Positions 1 to 12,690 are shown, counted from the stretch's first letter. The stretch: 64,000 nt of DNA from Flexamia atlantica (GCA_035578135.1 JAQJVK010000003.1:2417791-2481790); one strand, 5' to 3'. A program made the numbers and translations. Notes: generated by a model not told the origin, from the sequence alone.

Positions 1-494
1 CATTATTATTTTATTTGTAATATTTCTACAGGAACATTCCAATGCACAAGGTTTGCTATTTCTGTGGTTGGTGCAAGATTTAGTAGGTAATTGATGTAAT
101 GATGATTTAATCAAGACATTCCAAGGCCCGAGGCATGGCCACATATTTGCTCCCTCGGTGCTCTACATGGATACCGTCTTAGGTAACAAAATTATCGTAA
201 ACTAATTATCAATATAGTATGTAGAAGAGATCTAGTAGTTAAAAATCTATCCAAAAATACACAGTATCTGTTTTTATTTCTTGCTGTAGTAAAACACGTG
301 CCTGGAGGTTTTACATTTTGTTGTTATTCAGTAAATAATAAGGATGAAGTTAATTTTTTTCGAACTTTTCCTAAAATTTCTTAGTAAGATTGTACACATC
401 TAGAGGAAAGTACAATTCTAACATAGTGCTTCGATTTATTAATTGATGCACTCGAGCTGAGAAAAACTGTCACAGAATAATTGCCTATTAATAT

Positions 495-526
<32 letters not shown>

Positions 527-1240
527 AGATCGTTGAACTTTTAACCTTAATGTTTAATTTACTGAATTGCCTTTTTAATAACACTTTTCACGGTAATTAA
601 ATTCAAATCATATTGAAGGAACTCCTTTTTGGTAAAATTTATTAGGGGTAACAACAGCGAGCACAGAAGATTAGTGCTCTTATTGACTGCTCGCTGGGTT
701 ACAATTTGACAGGAGGAATTTACACTTTGTCTTTGTATTTGTTTACACCAATGATGGTAAAAGATTCCCTCATAATCATGAGTTTTCGAATTCATCTTAA
801 ATAAAGATCTTTAAAGATTTATTATAAAAATGTAGGAGCTTGTACGGATATTGATTTTAAAATTATAAACCAATCGATAGAATAATATTAACATTTGAGA
901 TATAGATTGTCAGAACAGATCAACTTCTATAATCTCCCAGACAGCAAAAGAATTTCCTGAGAATATACTTAGAAAATTCCTCCAGATAGTGGGCATTTTC
1001 TAAGGGTATTTTAGAATATTCACAGCAAATTATATTTATTCGACGTATGTACGAAGTAACAAATTCGATATAATATGTATCGATTTTCTGAACCAGCTTA
1101 TGTTTTGTACATTCATCACATATTTTCTGTGAACATTCTTCATGAACATGCTTATATTCTCTGATAAACCAGAGAACTTTCCACGGATCTTTAAGATCAT
1201 TGAATGATCCTAGAACGTACTTATAACAATTTTGAGCTTT
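1..1240. other. Stretch without recognisable gene
   Basis: AT-rich sequence with no convincing exon on either strand. A TA microsatellite lies at about 494-527. The left edge could be intronic if MCU or another gene starts outside the window, but nothing here proves it. Confidence 0.5.
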
Positions 1241-1243
1241 TTG

Positions 1244-1282
1244 GATCCCCTACTAATGCTCGAGCTCCCCGAGCTCTGAGTA
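1244..1282. repeat. Isolated unit of the 45-bp minisatellite, cut off by a LINE
   Basis: This short segment matches the 45-bp unit that forms the array from 2790 onward (CTCGAGCTCCCCGAGCTCTGAG core). It lies immediately left of the LINE insertion, and the first intact array sequence resumes at 2790. The simplest reading is that the LINE inserted inside the array and left this unit on its far side. Confidence 0.75.
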
Positions 1283-2789
1283 TTAAATTAAATTAAATTA
1301 AATTCAAAACCACTTTATTCATGTGATTCACATAAATACATTGTATAGTGTCATTACTTCATAGTATTACTGATAATTAAATCATATGCATAAGAATTTA
1401 AAATTCATTCCTGACTGTCAAAATAAAAACAAACATAACTTCACAAATTAACTAACAAAACATATTATGATAGGAAAAACAGTAAAAGGCCTGATAGAAA
1501 ATTAATTTGGCTTCTAATGTTTCTTAATATGGAGCAAAAAAAGGAACAAAAAAATCATACATTTTGACTTTGTTAAAATATTTAAATACAAGGAGAATCT
1601 ATAAAAGTAAGATAACAAAAAACCAAATAATAAATACAGAATGATAATTACAGTTCTTCAAAAGAGTAGAAAGCTTTGTCAATGAGAATTTTTTTCAGTT
1701 TTGATTAAGAATACTTTTTGAAACTTCCGATTGAATTGTTGTTTGGAGATTATTAAACAAATTTGAACCGGTATACTTAGGTTTTTTAAATATTTGCAAA
1801 GTGTGAGGGCTAGTTGCTAGTTTTTCCCGATTCCTGGTGAAAAATTATGATTATTTCCCACTGTTTCAGTTCATGAATCTTGTCCTTTATTGTTAAAATT
1901 GTTTCAAAGACATACAATGCATTAACTGTCATTATATCCTCAGATTAAAAATATTCTTTTACTGGAGTTCCTGAATTTAAGTTACAAATACCTCTAATTA
2001 CTTTCTTTTGTATTTTCAAAATAGAATTTAAATTGTAGTGACTAGCTGCACCATAAAGAGAAATTCCGCAAGATAATTGAGTGAAAATAGGAAAAAAAAT
2101 TTGTTTTAAGGTTTCTTTTTCATATAAGGGTTTTAACCTAGTCAATGCAAACAACCTTGATGAAATTTTGGGAAGCAGCTTTTCTACGTGACAGTTCCAT
2201 TTAAGATTTCTTATCTCGATCCCAAGAATTTAATGTTGCCCTTACTTTGAATTACCAAGTTACTGAGCTTAATATTTGGTTGCGTCTGTTTTATAGATTC
2301 TTTAGTTTTAAAACTGATCAAATTTGTTTTATCTAGGTTCAGAAACATATTGTTGGCATTAAAAAAATCATTCAACTTAGATAAATCAGAGTTTGTCTTG
2401 ATTCAATTTCATCTTTTGATTTCCCTGAAATTTTCAGATTAGTATCATCTACAAGTAAGCAAAGTAGTATACTTAACTCGCTGAGTTGGGCAAAGTCTCT
2501 TAAATAGCAAATTAATACTAAAGGGCCTAAGATAGATCCCTGTGGCACTCCAAATTTTACTTCCATAATAGAAGATCGGTAAGGAAATTATAGTTGTAGT
2601 TGTTATAGTGAAGAATTTCTACAAACTGTTTTTGATTAGAAATGTAGGATTTCAGCCAGTTTAACGCATTATTTTTTATACCTAATTTACTAAGCATAGA
2701 AAGCAATATACTGTGTGGTATTGAATCAAAAACTTTACTTAAGTCCATGAATAATCCAACTACTTTCAATTTACAATCTAAGCTATCAA
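1283..2789 (-). mobile_element. 5'-truncated, degenerate non-LTR retrotransposon (CR1/Jockey-like)
   Basis: On the minus strand, frameshifted pieces of reverse transcriptase can be read: motif A as GLFMDLSKVFDSIPH (about 2695-2760), motif B as GVPQGSILGPL (about 2520-2555), and the catalytic box as LVDDTNL where FADD is usual (about 2440-2465). Downstream come fragments typical of the LINE C-terminal part (LFALTRLK, SCGISLYG). The 3' tail at 1283-1303 is a run of TTTAA-type repeats. The copy is dead, with several frameshifts and stops. It interrupts the 45-bp minisatellite of the neighbouring secreted-protein gene. Confidence 0.85.
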
Positions 2790-4067
2790 TAATGCCGACC
2801 CGCTAGAGTACCACGTGCTCTGAGGATTCCCCCCTAATGCCGACCCACTAGAGTACCACGTGCTCTGAGGATTCCCCCCTAATGCCGGCCGGCTTGAGTA
2901 CCACGTGTTCTGAGGATTCCCCCCTAACGCCAGCCCGTACGAGTTCCACGTGCTCTGAGGATTCCCCCCCAATGCCGGCCCGTACGAGTTCCACTTGCTC
3001 TGAAGATTCCCCCCTAATTCCGGCCCGTACGAGCTCCACGTGCTCTGAGGATTCCCCCCTAATGCCGGCCCGTACGAGTTCCACGTGCTCTGAGGATTCC
3101 CCCCTAATGCCGGCCCGTACGAGTACCACGTGCTCTGAGGATTTCCCCCTAATTCCGGCCCGTACGAGTTCCACGTGCTCTGAGGATTCCCCCCTAATGG
3201 CGGGCCGTACAAGTACCAAGTGTTCTGAGGATTCCCCTCTAACGCCGGCCCGTTTGAGCTCCATGTGCTCTGAGTATTCCCCCCTAATGCCGACCCGCTC
3301 GAGCTCCCCGAGCTCTGATGATTCACCCCAAATGCCGACTCGCTCGAGCTCCCCGAGTTCTCATGATTCCCCCCTAATGCCAGCCCGCTCGAGCTCCCCG
3401 AGCTCTGATGATTCACCCCAAATGCCGACTCGCTCGAGCTCCCCGAGCTCTGATGATTCACCCCAAATGCCGACTCGCTCGAGCTCCCCGAGTTCTCATG
3501 ATTCCCCCCTAATGCCGGCCCGCTCGAGCTCCCCAAGCTCTTATGCTTCCCCCCTAATGCCAACCCGCTCGAGCTCCCCGAGTTCTCATGATTCCCCCCT
3601 AATGCCGGCCCGCTCGAGCTCCCCGAGCTTTTATGTTTCCTCCCTAATGCCGGCCTGCTCGAGCTCCCCGAGCTCTTATGCTTCCCCCCTAATGCCGGCC
3701 CGCTCGAGCTCCCCGAGCTTTTATGTTTCCTCCCTAATGCTAGCCCGCTCGAGCTCCCCGAGCTCTGATCATTCACTTCAAATGCCGACCCGCTCGAGCT
3801 TTCTGAGCTCTGATGATTCCCCCAAACTGCCCCCTCGTTCCTGCCTGCAGAACCCGATGAAGACGGCGCATTTGAACGGTCCTCTTCTTCGGGGCTGTCT
3901 GCTCGATCGATGTTGTAGATGTTGATGTAAGAAAGAAGTCGCGGGTTGAGGTCAGTGTTGTTTTCGGTAATGTTCGATTTTACTTCGGGGTTCCCCTTGA
4001 CGGCTGCACCATTTCCTTTAGACTCTTCTACGGCGATACTGTTCGGTTTTCCTTTGGCGTCGACAAC
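2778..4067 (-). CDS. Secreted repetitive Ser/Gly/Trp-rich protein, exon 2 (3' part)
   Basis: Exon 2 follows an acceptor (TTTACAATTCAG) just above 4067 and starts in phase 0 with VVDAKGKPNSIAVEESKGNG. A non-repetitive acidic/polar segment of about 85 residues (one N-glycosylation sequon, NIT) precedes about 23 repeats of 15 residues. The first repeats are GSSSGPALGGKHKSS-like; the later ones are ALGGNPQSTWYSYGP-like and rich in Trp and Tyr. No enzyme domain is visible. Composition and signal peptide suggest an extracellular structural or secretory product (glue, sheath or silk-like), which is inference. The last codons and the TAG stop (2778-2780) come from the inserted LINE, so the original C-terminus is lost or altered. 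Confidence 0.65.
   Translation of the reverse strand, partial: VVDAKGKPNSIAVEESKGNGAAVKGNPEVKSNITENNTDLNPRLLSYINIYNIDRADSPEEEDRSNAPSSSGSAGRNEGAVWGNHQSSESSSGSAFEVNDQSSGSSSGLALGRKHKSSGSSSGPALGGKHKSSGSSSRPALGRKHKSSGSSSGPALGGNHENSGSSSGLALGGKHKSLGSSSGPALGGNHENSGSSSESAFGVNHQSSGSSSESAFGVNHQSSGSSSGLALGGNHENSGSSSESAFGVNHQSSGSSSGSALGGNTQSTWSSNGPALEGNPQNTWYLYGPPLGGNPQSTWNSYGPELGGNPQSTWYSYGPALGGNPQSTWNSYGPALGGNPQSTWSSYGPELGGNLQSKWNSYGPALGGNPQSTWNSYGLALGGNPQNTWYSSRPALGGNPQSTWYSSGSALGGNPQSTWYSSGSALLIA
2790..3840. repeat. 45-bp coding minisatellite, about 23 units, two subfamilies
   Basis: Tandem units of 45 bp, i.e. 15 codons, so the reading frame is kept. The left half (about 2790-3290) has the unit type with CGTACGAGTTCCACGTGCTC. 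The right half (about 3290-3840) has CTCGAGCTCCCCGAGCTCTG. Both strands stay open over the array because the unit length is a multiple of three; the minus strand is the coding one, as shown by the flanking signal-peptide exon and splice sites. Confidence 0.9.
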
Positions 4068-4667
4068 CTGAATTGTAAATAACATTGTTTAAATGTCATG
4101 AAACTGTAAGATATCTATTCTAGTTCGTTTACTAGGATATTACTGTACTTACTCTGACTAAAATAGTTTTTAATTATATGTAAGAAAAACATTTTCATAT
4201 CAACTGTGGGGTAATTTTTTTGCATAATAAGTCGATGATTGTTAAATAACTATCAGGTGTAAATTATCTTTGACAATTCGTAGAGGTATATTTTTTCTGG
4301 AAAAGTAAAATGTTAGTTTTAAAAATAACTGTACGGTCGTCAAACGTAGTTGAGATTTAATCGGTTTTAAAATGGATTTCAATGCTCTCTAATACAGTCG
4401 AAATTAAATTTGGTAATAGTTTTGCACGTTCATTGGCGGTTTCCTTGGCTGCCACCCCCTGATATTTGGTGGATTTGTTGGCAGTGAAGGGGGAAAATGT
4501 TTTCAACATAACTTTGATTGAGGTGTTTGCTTAAATTACAAATGGTTGTTGTTCATTGAAATAAGTACCTACTCAGAATAGGCTTTAAAAAAGACCATCA
4601 AAATAAAGAGTTTTTTGTATGAATTCAAGCATACAAACACCATTCGTTTGAATTTTTAGATATGTAT

Positions 4668-6191
4668 ATATACAGTATGTTTTTTCTTTTTTTTGTGCAC
4701 ACCATTGGGATCTCGTAAACTATAAGAGATACAAGAAAGGTTAAATTAGCAAAGTATTGCGTAATAAAAAGACAAATAAAATGGTGGTGAGCAATTTAAA
4801 ATAATCGACCAAACTCGTTCGCTACGCTCAAAAAACCATTTTGGCCCCAAAACTAAAATTGCCCATAACTCCCTTATTTTAAGGTACAAGACTGTAAGTG
4901 GGGTCAAATTTACACAAAATTTTACGAAGAATCTAAATATCCAGTCAAAAATGTGATACCATTTATGGTTTTCTGAGAATAATGTTGAAGTCCAGAATTT
5001 TAAATGCCAACATGTAAAATTTTATTTTTCATTGGAAAGATATTTTTCTCCTGATTACAAAAATACCATACACGTGATATTTTCCTCTTCAAATGTGTTT
5101 TTAATCTGAGAAAATATTTTTGTAAATCAAAATGGGTTATAATGCACTGGATTTATCATAAAAATGATAACTATGAAAACAGCTGATTTTTCCTAAACAG
5201 CTGATTGACTCGGAACAGCTGATTGGCAGCAAAATGCTATTTTACGGATAAATAAACATCTTCATTAAAAACAACTGATTTATTTGTAAATTATCTTTTT
5301 ACTGTTAATCAGCTGTTTCTAGTCAATCAGCTGTTAAATATTAATCAGCTGTTCCCCTTTTCCTTATTTTTGTTATGAATCCAATTCATCTTAGCCCATC
5401 ATCATTTACAATAATGAATTAACTTAAACATACCATTAATTTAAAATATTTAATAGATTTTAACGTATTAAATTCATAATAACAAGAAGAGAAAGGGAAC
5501 AGCTGATGAATAGATAACAGCTGGTTGACTAGAAACAGCTGATTAACAGTAAAAGGATAGTTTACAAATAAATCAGTTGTTTTAAATGAAGATGCTTCCG
5601 TGAAACAGCTTTTTGCTGCCAATCAGCTGTTTCGTGTCAATCAGCTGTTTCGAGTCAATCAGCTGTTTGGTACAAATCAGCTGATTTCAAAGTTATCATT
5701 TTTATGATAAATCCAGTGCATTATAACCCATTTTAATTTACAAAAAAAATATTTTCTCTGATTAAACACACGTTTGAAGAGGAAAGTATCACATGTGTGG
5801 CATTTTTGTAATCAGGAGAAAAATATCTTTCCAATGAAAAATAAAATTTTACATGTAACTATTTAAAATTCTGAACTTGAGCATTATTCTCAGAAAACCA
5901 TAAATGGTATCACATTTTTGACTGGATATTTAGATTCTACGTAAAATTTAGTGTAAATTTGACCCCACTTACAGTCGTATACCTTAAAAAATAAGGGAGT
6001 TACGGGCAATTTTAGTTTTGAGGCTAAAATGGTTTTTTGAGCGTAGCGAACGAGTTTGGTTGAATATTTTAAATTGCTCACCACCATTTTATTTGTCTTT
6101 TTACTACGCATTACTTTGCTAATTTAACCATTCTTGTATCTCTTATAGTTTACGAGATCCCAATGGTGTGCACAAAAAAATGACCACACTG

Positions 6192-6197
<6 letters not shown>
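4668..6197. mobile_element. 1.5-kb foldback (palindromic) element
   Basis: The left half (4668 to about 5430) is an imperfect reverse complement of the right half (about 5440-6197). For example, the segment around the word GAGCGTAGCGAACGAGTTTGG at 6038-6058 has its complement near 4811-4831. The inner arms contain many copies of AATCAGCTGTT. Outer ends are ATATATACAGTATG and its near complement CACACTGTATATAT. No transposase reading frame is seen. It lies in the intron of the secreted-protein gene. Confidence 0.8.
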
Positions 6198-6239
<42 letters not shown>

Positions 6240-6240
6240 T
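6197..6240. repeat. TG/TA microsatellite
   Basis: A (TG)n run of about 18 units next to TA-rich sequence, at the right edge of the foldback element. Confidence 0.9.
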
Positions 6241-6316
6241 ATATACATGTATATAGTTTCTTGTATATTTATTTAGGGGGGAGCTCTAGATAGATAGATA
6301 GATAGATAAGCACAAA

Positions 6317-6935
6317 TGTAAGCATGATAACGGCCGTAAAAATGGTCCGATGTATGAAATTTGATACAGACATGTAAAGTGGTAATCAATTGGATGAGTT
6401 CATAAACTTGCCCGACCGGACCACCAGAAGGCGGGGCAAAGGGGAATAACCCCCCCCCCCCCCCAAAAAAAATGGGTTTTTGGGTTTTTCACATGGAAAA
6501 TAAAAATCATTCAATTTTGGTTACCATTGAATTCAGCTCGAAAAAACGAACAATTTAGTATCCTGAATCGTTGCTCTATATCTATCGGTCACTGATATAC
6601 TGGAAATGGTAATCACAGTGCGTTGTCCCATGTTAACCTTAGGGGAAATAAGTAAAATTCTACATCTCGCTTATTTCTCAACACATCTCAATAAAACTTG
6701 GTTTGTGGCTTCATCTAGATGAGATCTTATGTATTTTAGTCTAAAATCTTTAAAATTTCCATTTTCGTGGCACCAAACCTGCATACTCATTCCCCATGTT
6801 ATTCTTATGGAGGTTACCAAAACATATCACAAGAGTAACCTCCATAAGAATAACCTGCTTATGGAGGTTATTTTGGATGAAAATATATTTTTGCATTTGA
6901 AATTCGTATGGAGGTCTGCTGCAACGGGGGTATTC
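6317..6935 (+). mobile_element. Interspersed repeat family R1, copy 1 (5' part missing)
   Basis: Shares with the copies at 42.9, 45.8 and 61.7 kb the words ACGGCCGTAAA and TGGTCCGAT, a C-run followed by AAAAATGGGTTTTT, and a 3' end with CCTGCATACTCATTCCCCAT and CTGCTGCAACGGGGGTATT. The element has no coding capacity. Its 3' end carries an imperfect hairpin. Family name is mine; class unknown. Confidence 0.75.
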
Positions 6936-7132
6936 AACTCGGGCCCCGACTCTGGCCTGTTTGACGGCCTCCGGCCAAGAGAAGCTGCGTGGAAGCAAAG
7001 TTCTTGCGCTCGTGAAAACGATACAGTTTTGTAAACAACATTATGTTTTCATAATTTAATTATTTCAATGAAAATAATTCTAAGGAACCTCTAAATTATC
7101 CGGTGATACTTCCAATACAAATTAATACTTAC

Positions 7133-7207
7133 ACCGGTCAGTAGGATTGCGACGGCCATAGGAAGTATGAAAGCTACCATCTGTAAAGACATGCCGTGAC
7201 GCACCAT
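7133..7207 (-). CDS. Secreted repetitive protein, exon 1 (signal peptide)
   Basis: On the minus strand an ATG at 7207 opens 25 codons reading MVRHGMSLQMVAFILPMAVA and then ILLTG. This is a textbook signal peptide: short basic n-region, hydrophobic core and small residues. It ends at a strong donor (ACCGGT then GTAAGT) in phase 0, which joins in frame to the phase-0 exon at 4067. A CAG lies directly before the ATG, so the exon may begin there with a non-coding exon further upstream. Cleavage is probably near the exon junction (TGVVDA). The intron (4068-7132) contains a foldback element. Confidence 0.65.
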
Positions 7208-7384
7208 CTGTAAAAATGTTGTGTTTAAGAAAACTGATGTTTTTTTTTAAATCTTCAGTTCGTCATCATTGATGATATATTGATCAGTATTCAGCTCATC
7301 TGCTGAATTTGGCCTAAAATATTTTAAGAGAGGAAGATTTATTTCTGCAGAGATTATTATTCTACTTTTATTTGAAACGTTTGA

Positions 7385-8525
7385 CCTACGATATATGTCT
7401 ATATATAAGCCAAAACCCATTGACTGACTGACTGAGTGACTGACTGACTGACTGACTGATTGATCACAGTTTCTCAAAAACTATAAGGCTTAGAGCGATG
7501 AAACTTGGCACAAATATTCTCCACAGGCTCTAGATGAGTACTAAGAAAGGATTTTGCAACGTTTTCTTTCAAAAGCCTTGAATATGGTATATTATGAAAT
7601 TCAAAATGGCGCTCATTTTTGGCATTCAAAGTTTACTTTCTCAAAAACTACAAGACTTTGGGCCATGAAACTTGGCACAAATATTCTTTATAGGCTCTAG
7701 AAGCAAGTAAAGAAAGGTTTTCAAAATATTCTCTCTCAGACGGCTAAAATAGAGGGTATTATAAAATTCAAAATGGTGGCCATTTTAGTTTTTGAAATTA
7801 TGGATGGGAAGCCTATAGAATATTTTCAGGGGATAGGAAAGGTACGAGATCCAATCTACTAAAAAAATAAAGTGTACACATTTATTACGGCCACCCACCA
7901 TACATATTTGTCAAATGCAACTTGAGCTACTCGCGTTGTACGACCCGCCCGAAGTACTATTTTGTATTCCCACTTTAACAAAATTTGTTGCCCGTCTTTT
8001 AAATAAATAGGTACTCACACTAAAATCTTTAAATCTCAGTATGGACATTTCATTTCGAGCATATGTATATGCACTTGGAACGGAGTTTCCAAAATTATAA
8101 CTTTAGGAGGGTTTGCTAAGGTGATGGAGATTTCAATTCCAAAACACAAACAATCATTACAATATTTTGCCTTATCGATAGCAGAGTAGCCTGACCTCAA
8201 ATCTGATTGAGAAACGTCTGGGAAATAGTTTTTGGCCAAGGCATTTACCGTCTGTTTTTAGAAACACGCTAAATTAAGATTTATTTTAAGTCTAAGACCT
8301 GTCCTTAGCGTTTTTGTTTTATATCCCGGGTTATCGCTCATTCTCTGTATTGGCAAATGGGAGGATACTAATTCTTAACATTTGCTAATCATGAGGGAAA
8401 CATTTTTAGAGGAAACATAACACCTTCTTATTTCAATCAAGGGTGGAATTTCCAGCCCCCCAGGGTTAAACTTAGTTATAGGCCTACTTTTAGCAGGCGA
8501 AGCTGCGGGTATATCTACTAGTTAA
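7385..8525. mobile_element. Interspersed repeat with GACT run and GCGAAGCTGCGGGTA end
   Basis: Begins near a (GACT)n tract at 7421-7458, contains a twice-repeated block (CTCAAAAACTA...CATGAAACTTGGCACAAAT at about 7472 and 7641), and ends near 8500 with AGCAGGCGAAGCTGCGGGTA followed by CTAGTTAA. This architecture is common for interspersed repeats in arthropod genomes. No protein is preserved. Confidence 0.55.
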
Positions 8526-8529
8526 TATA

Positions 8530-11500
8530 TATACATGAATGTATATTATATATTAATAATATATAACCAGTGTACCCGATTTTTATTTTATTTATTATGT
8601 ATTGATTGTACAGGGTAGTGGTACACTTGTTATATTTTATTAACGATAATCTTTGTAGCCCTAAGTTGTGAAATTACATTATATATATATATCGTACGTA
8701 CGTGGTACGTACGTATATGTGGTACGTTATATATAAACATAAGAGTATCAATAATATATTGTTTGATTAACAATTTCGAAAAAGTGTAAACAATTAGCAA
8801 CTAATTGAAAATAGCTGATCATTAAAACAGGTGAATAAATACTTAAAAACTACATCATCAGCAATATTATATCATAGTCCAGTGGTCACGTCTATGAATT
8901 ACTACGCTGCAGGTTATGGTTCTGTCGTTTGAACAAATTGGTCAAAAATATCCGTTCAGGGTAACCTCAGCAATCACATTAAATTTTTATTAATTGATAG
9001 CTTTTCATGTGTACTCTCTGGATATGAAGTGAGTTTATTGTGAAAACGCATTTTGACCTGCACAAATCACGATTTGTTTCAAAATTTAACATGTCTGAAC
9101 GGGAAATAGAATTTTCATTTGTTGACTGCTAATAACTCTCGTAAATTTCGCCGGATCGTCCATAAAAAATCCCCATGACAAAAGTTGGTACAGACATGCA
9201 AAACTATAATATTCTCTCGGACAATTTGTATTTTTATTTTATTCATAATGATTATAGATTGTTGCTACAATTATGAAGTATGGTGTTATGGTGTTATAGA
9301 CCAAAAATAAGTGTAAAAATATAGGAGTAGGAGGCCTAATTAAAATGGAAACATACGTGTAACGTATTATGATGGAACAACGAATGAAGTTAGTAACATT
9401 AACTTAAGATTAATTTTAAAAATTAACCCCAAAATTTTATTTTATCAGTGAAGGATTATTCCCCCGGACTTGATCCCACAATATTATTTTCTTCTGGAAT
9501 ACATAAAAAGTAAGGCCTACAAAAAAATTCACAGGATATTCAGCACCTCAAAACAAACATAACAAATTTAATACAAGTGATTTAAAGAGGCACTTTGCAA
9601 AATGTGTTCAGGAATTTGATGGAGAGAGTATAACTTTGTATAGATGTCAATGGCGGATTGTTTGAACTCAAAAATCTAACCTAAATGAGATCAAACTTAA
9701 ATAGTAGGTTGTTTAAAATCTAAAAACTGACAAAACAATACTCATTTCATATATGATTGTTGGACCTATTATCTGTGTACAGTGAAATGCAAAGGAGTGT
9801 ACAAAGGACGTGTATAAGAAATCTGCTGTTAAATATTGTTGAGCTAAACATTTGAAAATATAAAGTTTGTGAGAGGTAATATCCAAAATACAATAAGAAA
9901 ATTACCTTGCGAATGTTGACCAAACGATTATGGCGTGGATGGCTGAATTAGTCTTCAGATTCTGCTGAAGGCGTATTTATAGTCTTTTCAAAAATAATAT
10001 ATAATGTTATTCCTTATGTTTTATCTAAATTAATTCTGTTATCTTTTAAACTGTTATAAAATTGTCAAAATTCACTGGTGTTTCATATTATTAACAAATT
10101 TAATTAAAAATGGTGACAATTGATGTTTTATTACGATTAGTAACCACGGATGGGATTTTTTATAACCGGGTTACTGTGATAAGTTAATTAACATCTACAA
10201 AGATTAGGTTGGAATGTGAAGATTAATTTATCAGGTGTATTCTGAATGCAATTTAATTAAAACTAATATTGGCTTTTAGTCGATCATACCACTAATATTA
10301 TAAATGTCAAAGAATGCATGTTTGTGTGAATATCTATCTTTCAACCACATGAAAAATACAGGACCAACTGAGCTGAAGGTTTGCAGGAATAGAGCTACGA
10401 TATCAGAAAAGGACATAGGCCTAACCACTTCCTTAAAATCCCCTCGGGCTACACCCCGTGAACAACCTTAGCTTCAATGATTACGTTATATAAGGATGTA
10501 AACATTCAAATACTAAATTGAAAACAGCTGTGAATACTAACATTTGACAGTAAAAAGAGCAGAAGATCAGCTGTAATTTTTATCGTGAGCGAAGCCAAGG
10601 GCAACTGCAAGTAATAAATAAATCAATATTAGTGACAGTTTTTTTAACGCCTACATTAAGTATGTAACAAAAAGGTCATGTTTCTGAATGTTTTATTGGA
10701 AGAGTAAAAGAATATTTTTTTTAACTTTGGACGTGTGGTTAATTTAACGTTAACCATGACGTTGTAGTTTCCTTAACTTCGTGAAATAATTAAAAATTGT
10801 CTGCATTATTATTTGTCTTGACCTATATCATGTAGATTTAACTCGCATTTTTACTTTTTCCCCCTTATACATAGTATATGGAAAAAGTATTGTTATTGTA
10901 AAAATTTTGAATTTGAGTTGTTTGTAGATATATGATTTTCGTACTCAATGAATCTGAAAAAAAAGGTTTTCGGAGTTGTGTCTATCCGTCTGTCCGTCTG
11001 TGCGTGCGTGCGTGCGTGCGTGTTATGCTGTGTATGTTCCTATGGTACCATCTCGTGCGGATATTTTTTTCTGAAAATACTTAGAATTCAATGGTTGAAA
11101 ACTCCTAACACTATTTGAAACATTTATTCGTGGAATATGCCAGGAGAATATTCTGAAAAGATATTCAGGTAATGCTCGGAAAATATTTTTAATTTCATTT
11201 AGTTTCTGAGCACTTATGGCGACATCCAGGAATTTCTTTAGATTATATCGTGCTGTTTACACAATATCAGCCTCTTAATATATCAGTAACTAAACAAAGT
11301 CTAAAGTGACAACCTATCCTTCACGTTCACCTGCCAACTGTTTTTGTAGTTGTAATTAGAAGGATGAATGAAAGTAATTTTTTATCCTTGAAGGAAGGAG
11401 TAGCATAACAGCCTTTCCCTTCTTCATCTCTAAAGCTATATTTAAACGAGAACCATCATTGGTAAGGTTGAGGTTTACTGATTGGTAACTATGTCGAACG

Positions 11501-12690
11501 TCTTACATTTATAGGTAAAAATAGTTGACCTTTTTATTACCATATTTCAAATATTTCTGTACCTTAATATTTCTGTATGCACTGTAGAGGTTTGAAGAAG
11601 AGCTCAGTTTGAAAATAACAAAGCTAACACTGTACTGTCTTTAATTACATAATGTTATCCAATTGAACTCATGCTAATAGCAAATAATAAATTTGAACCT
11701 ACTCATTTGGTGCGTGCGTTTAAAAGAAATTCTCCAACTTTTTTTAGTTTTTAGGAAATATATATACTGAGTTTTGTAATTTTTCATTTGATTATCAGAA
11801 CAATGTTTGATCTATTGTCTTCCATAGTTAATTAGATTTAGCGAGTAATCCTTGTCATTTATTTCTCCAGTATCAAGTTATCACTTTGTGATATTCAGTC
11901 TTAATTAGCAACATACAAAATGAAATCAAGATAATAACGGGGCCATGCTACAGCTAAAAATCTCATTAACTTGATGGGCAGGCTATTATTCTTTATTCGT
12001 AACTTCTCTCTTTTATTTCCTCCCTAATTGCAACCGGAGCGTTATCGTTCAAAGAGTTGTTTATGTTGATGTGACCTCGTTATGTTCATTATTCATCGGA
12101 CATAGCAGATTGTTAAAATGTAACGCAACACTTCCAATAATGATTTATTGGGATGAAAACCTCTTAAGGTTGTTCGGGCGTTGTTAGGGACAAACTATTT
12201 CGCCATCGGCAGTCTCATGTTTTGTCCTTATTTTTCTCACCTTTTTATCAGTGCATGTGACTGGGATGTTTGGTATGAACTTAATCAACTTAAGTTTGGT
12301 ATGAATCATATTCAAATAATGCAGTTGCAAAGTATTTAACGTTAAAGTTCATGCACATGTACATCAATAAGTTTGAAAGATTAAAATTTAATACTTTGGG
12401 AAACAATAATGTTCTAAATATTCTTCAAAATGGTATAATTTTCTAATGGCTGAAAACACTATTTTCGGGTAACACAATGTTTTTAAATGTTTTTTTAATG
12501 TCCTCCAAGATAGGTTAAAGACATTCATCAAACATTTATAATTCATTAACAATAAATATAGGCTCTGAAGGTTAAACTGCTTACCTGTGAATGATAAACA
12601 AAAATTTGGATTTGCTTTTTTTATACTATTGAAATCTGTAGTTTGACAATTTAAGCATTTTTTATTTTTAATTCTTTGGCACTATTTTCT
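8530..12690. other. Stretch without recognisable gene
   Basis: AT-rich; no exon with support on either strand. A TGCG/TCTG microsatellite lies at about 10983-11023, and a palindromic CGTACGTACG cluster at 8691-8720. It is probably MCU intron or 5' intergenic sequence, because the next supported exon at 15764 needs an upstream exon. Confidence 0.45.

Noticed and set aside
2882..3925. Plus-strand open frame of 347 codons over the 45-bp array
   Set aside because: Shadow of the coding minus strand. A unit length divisible by three keeps both strands open, but only the minus strand has the signal-peptide exon and matching splice phases.
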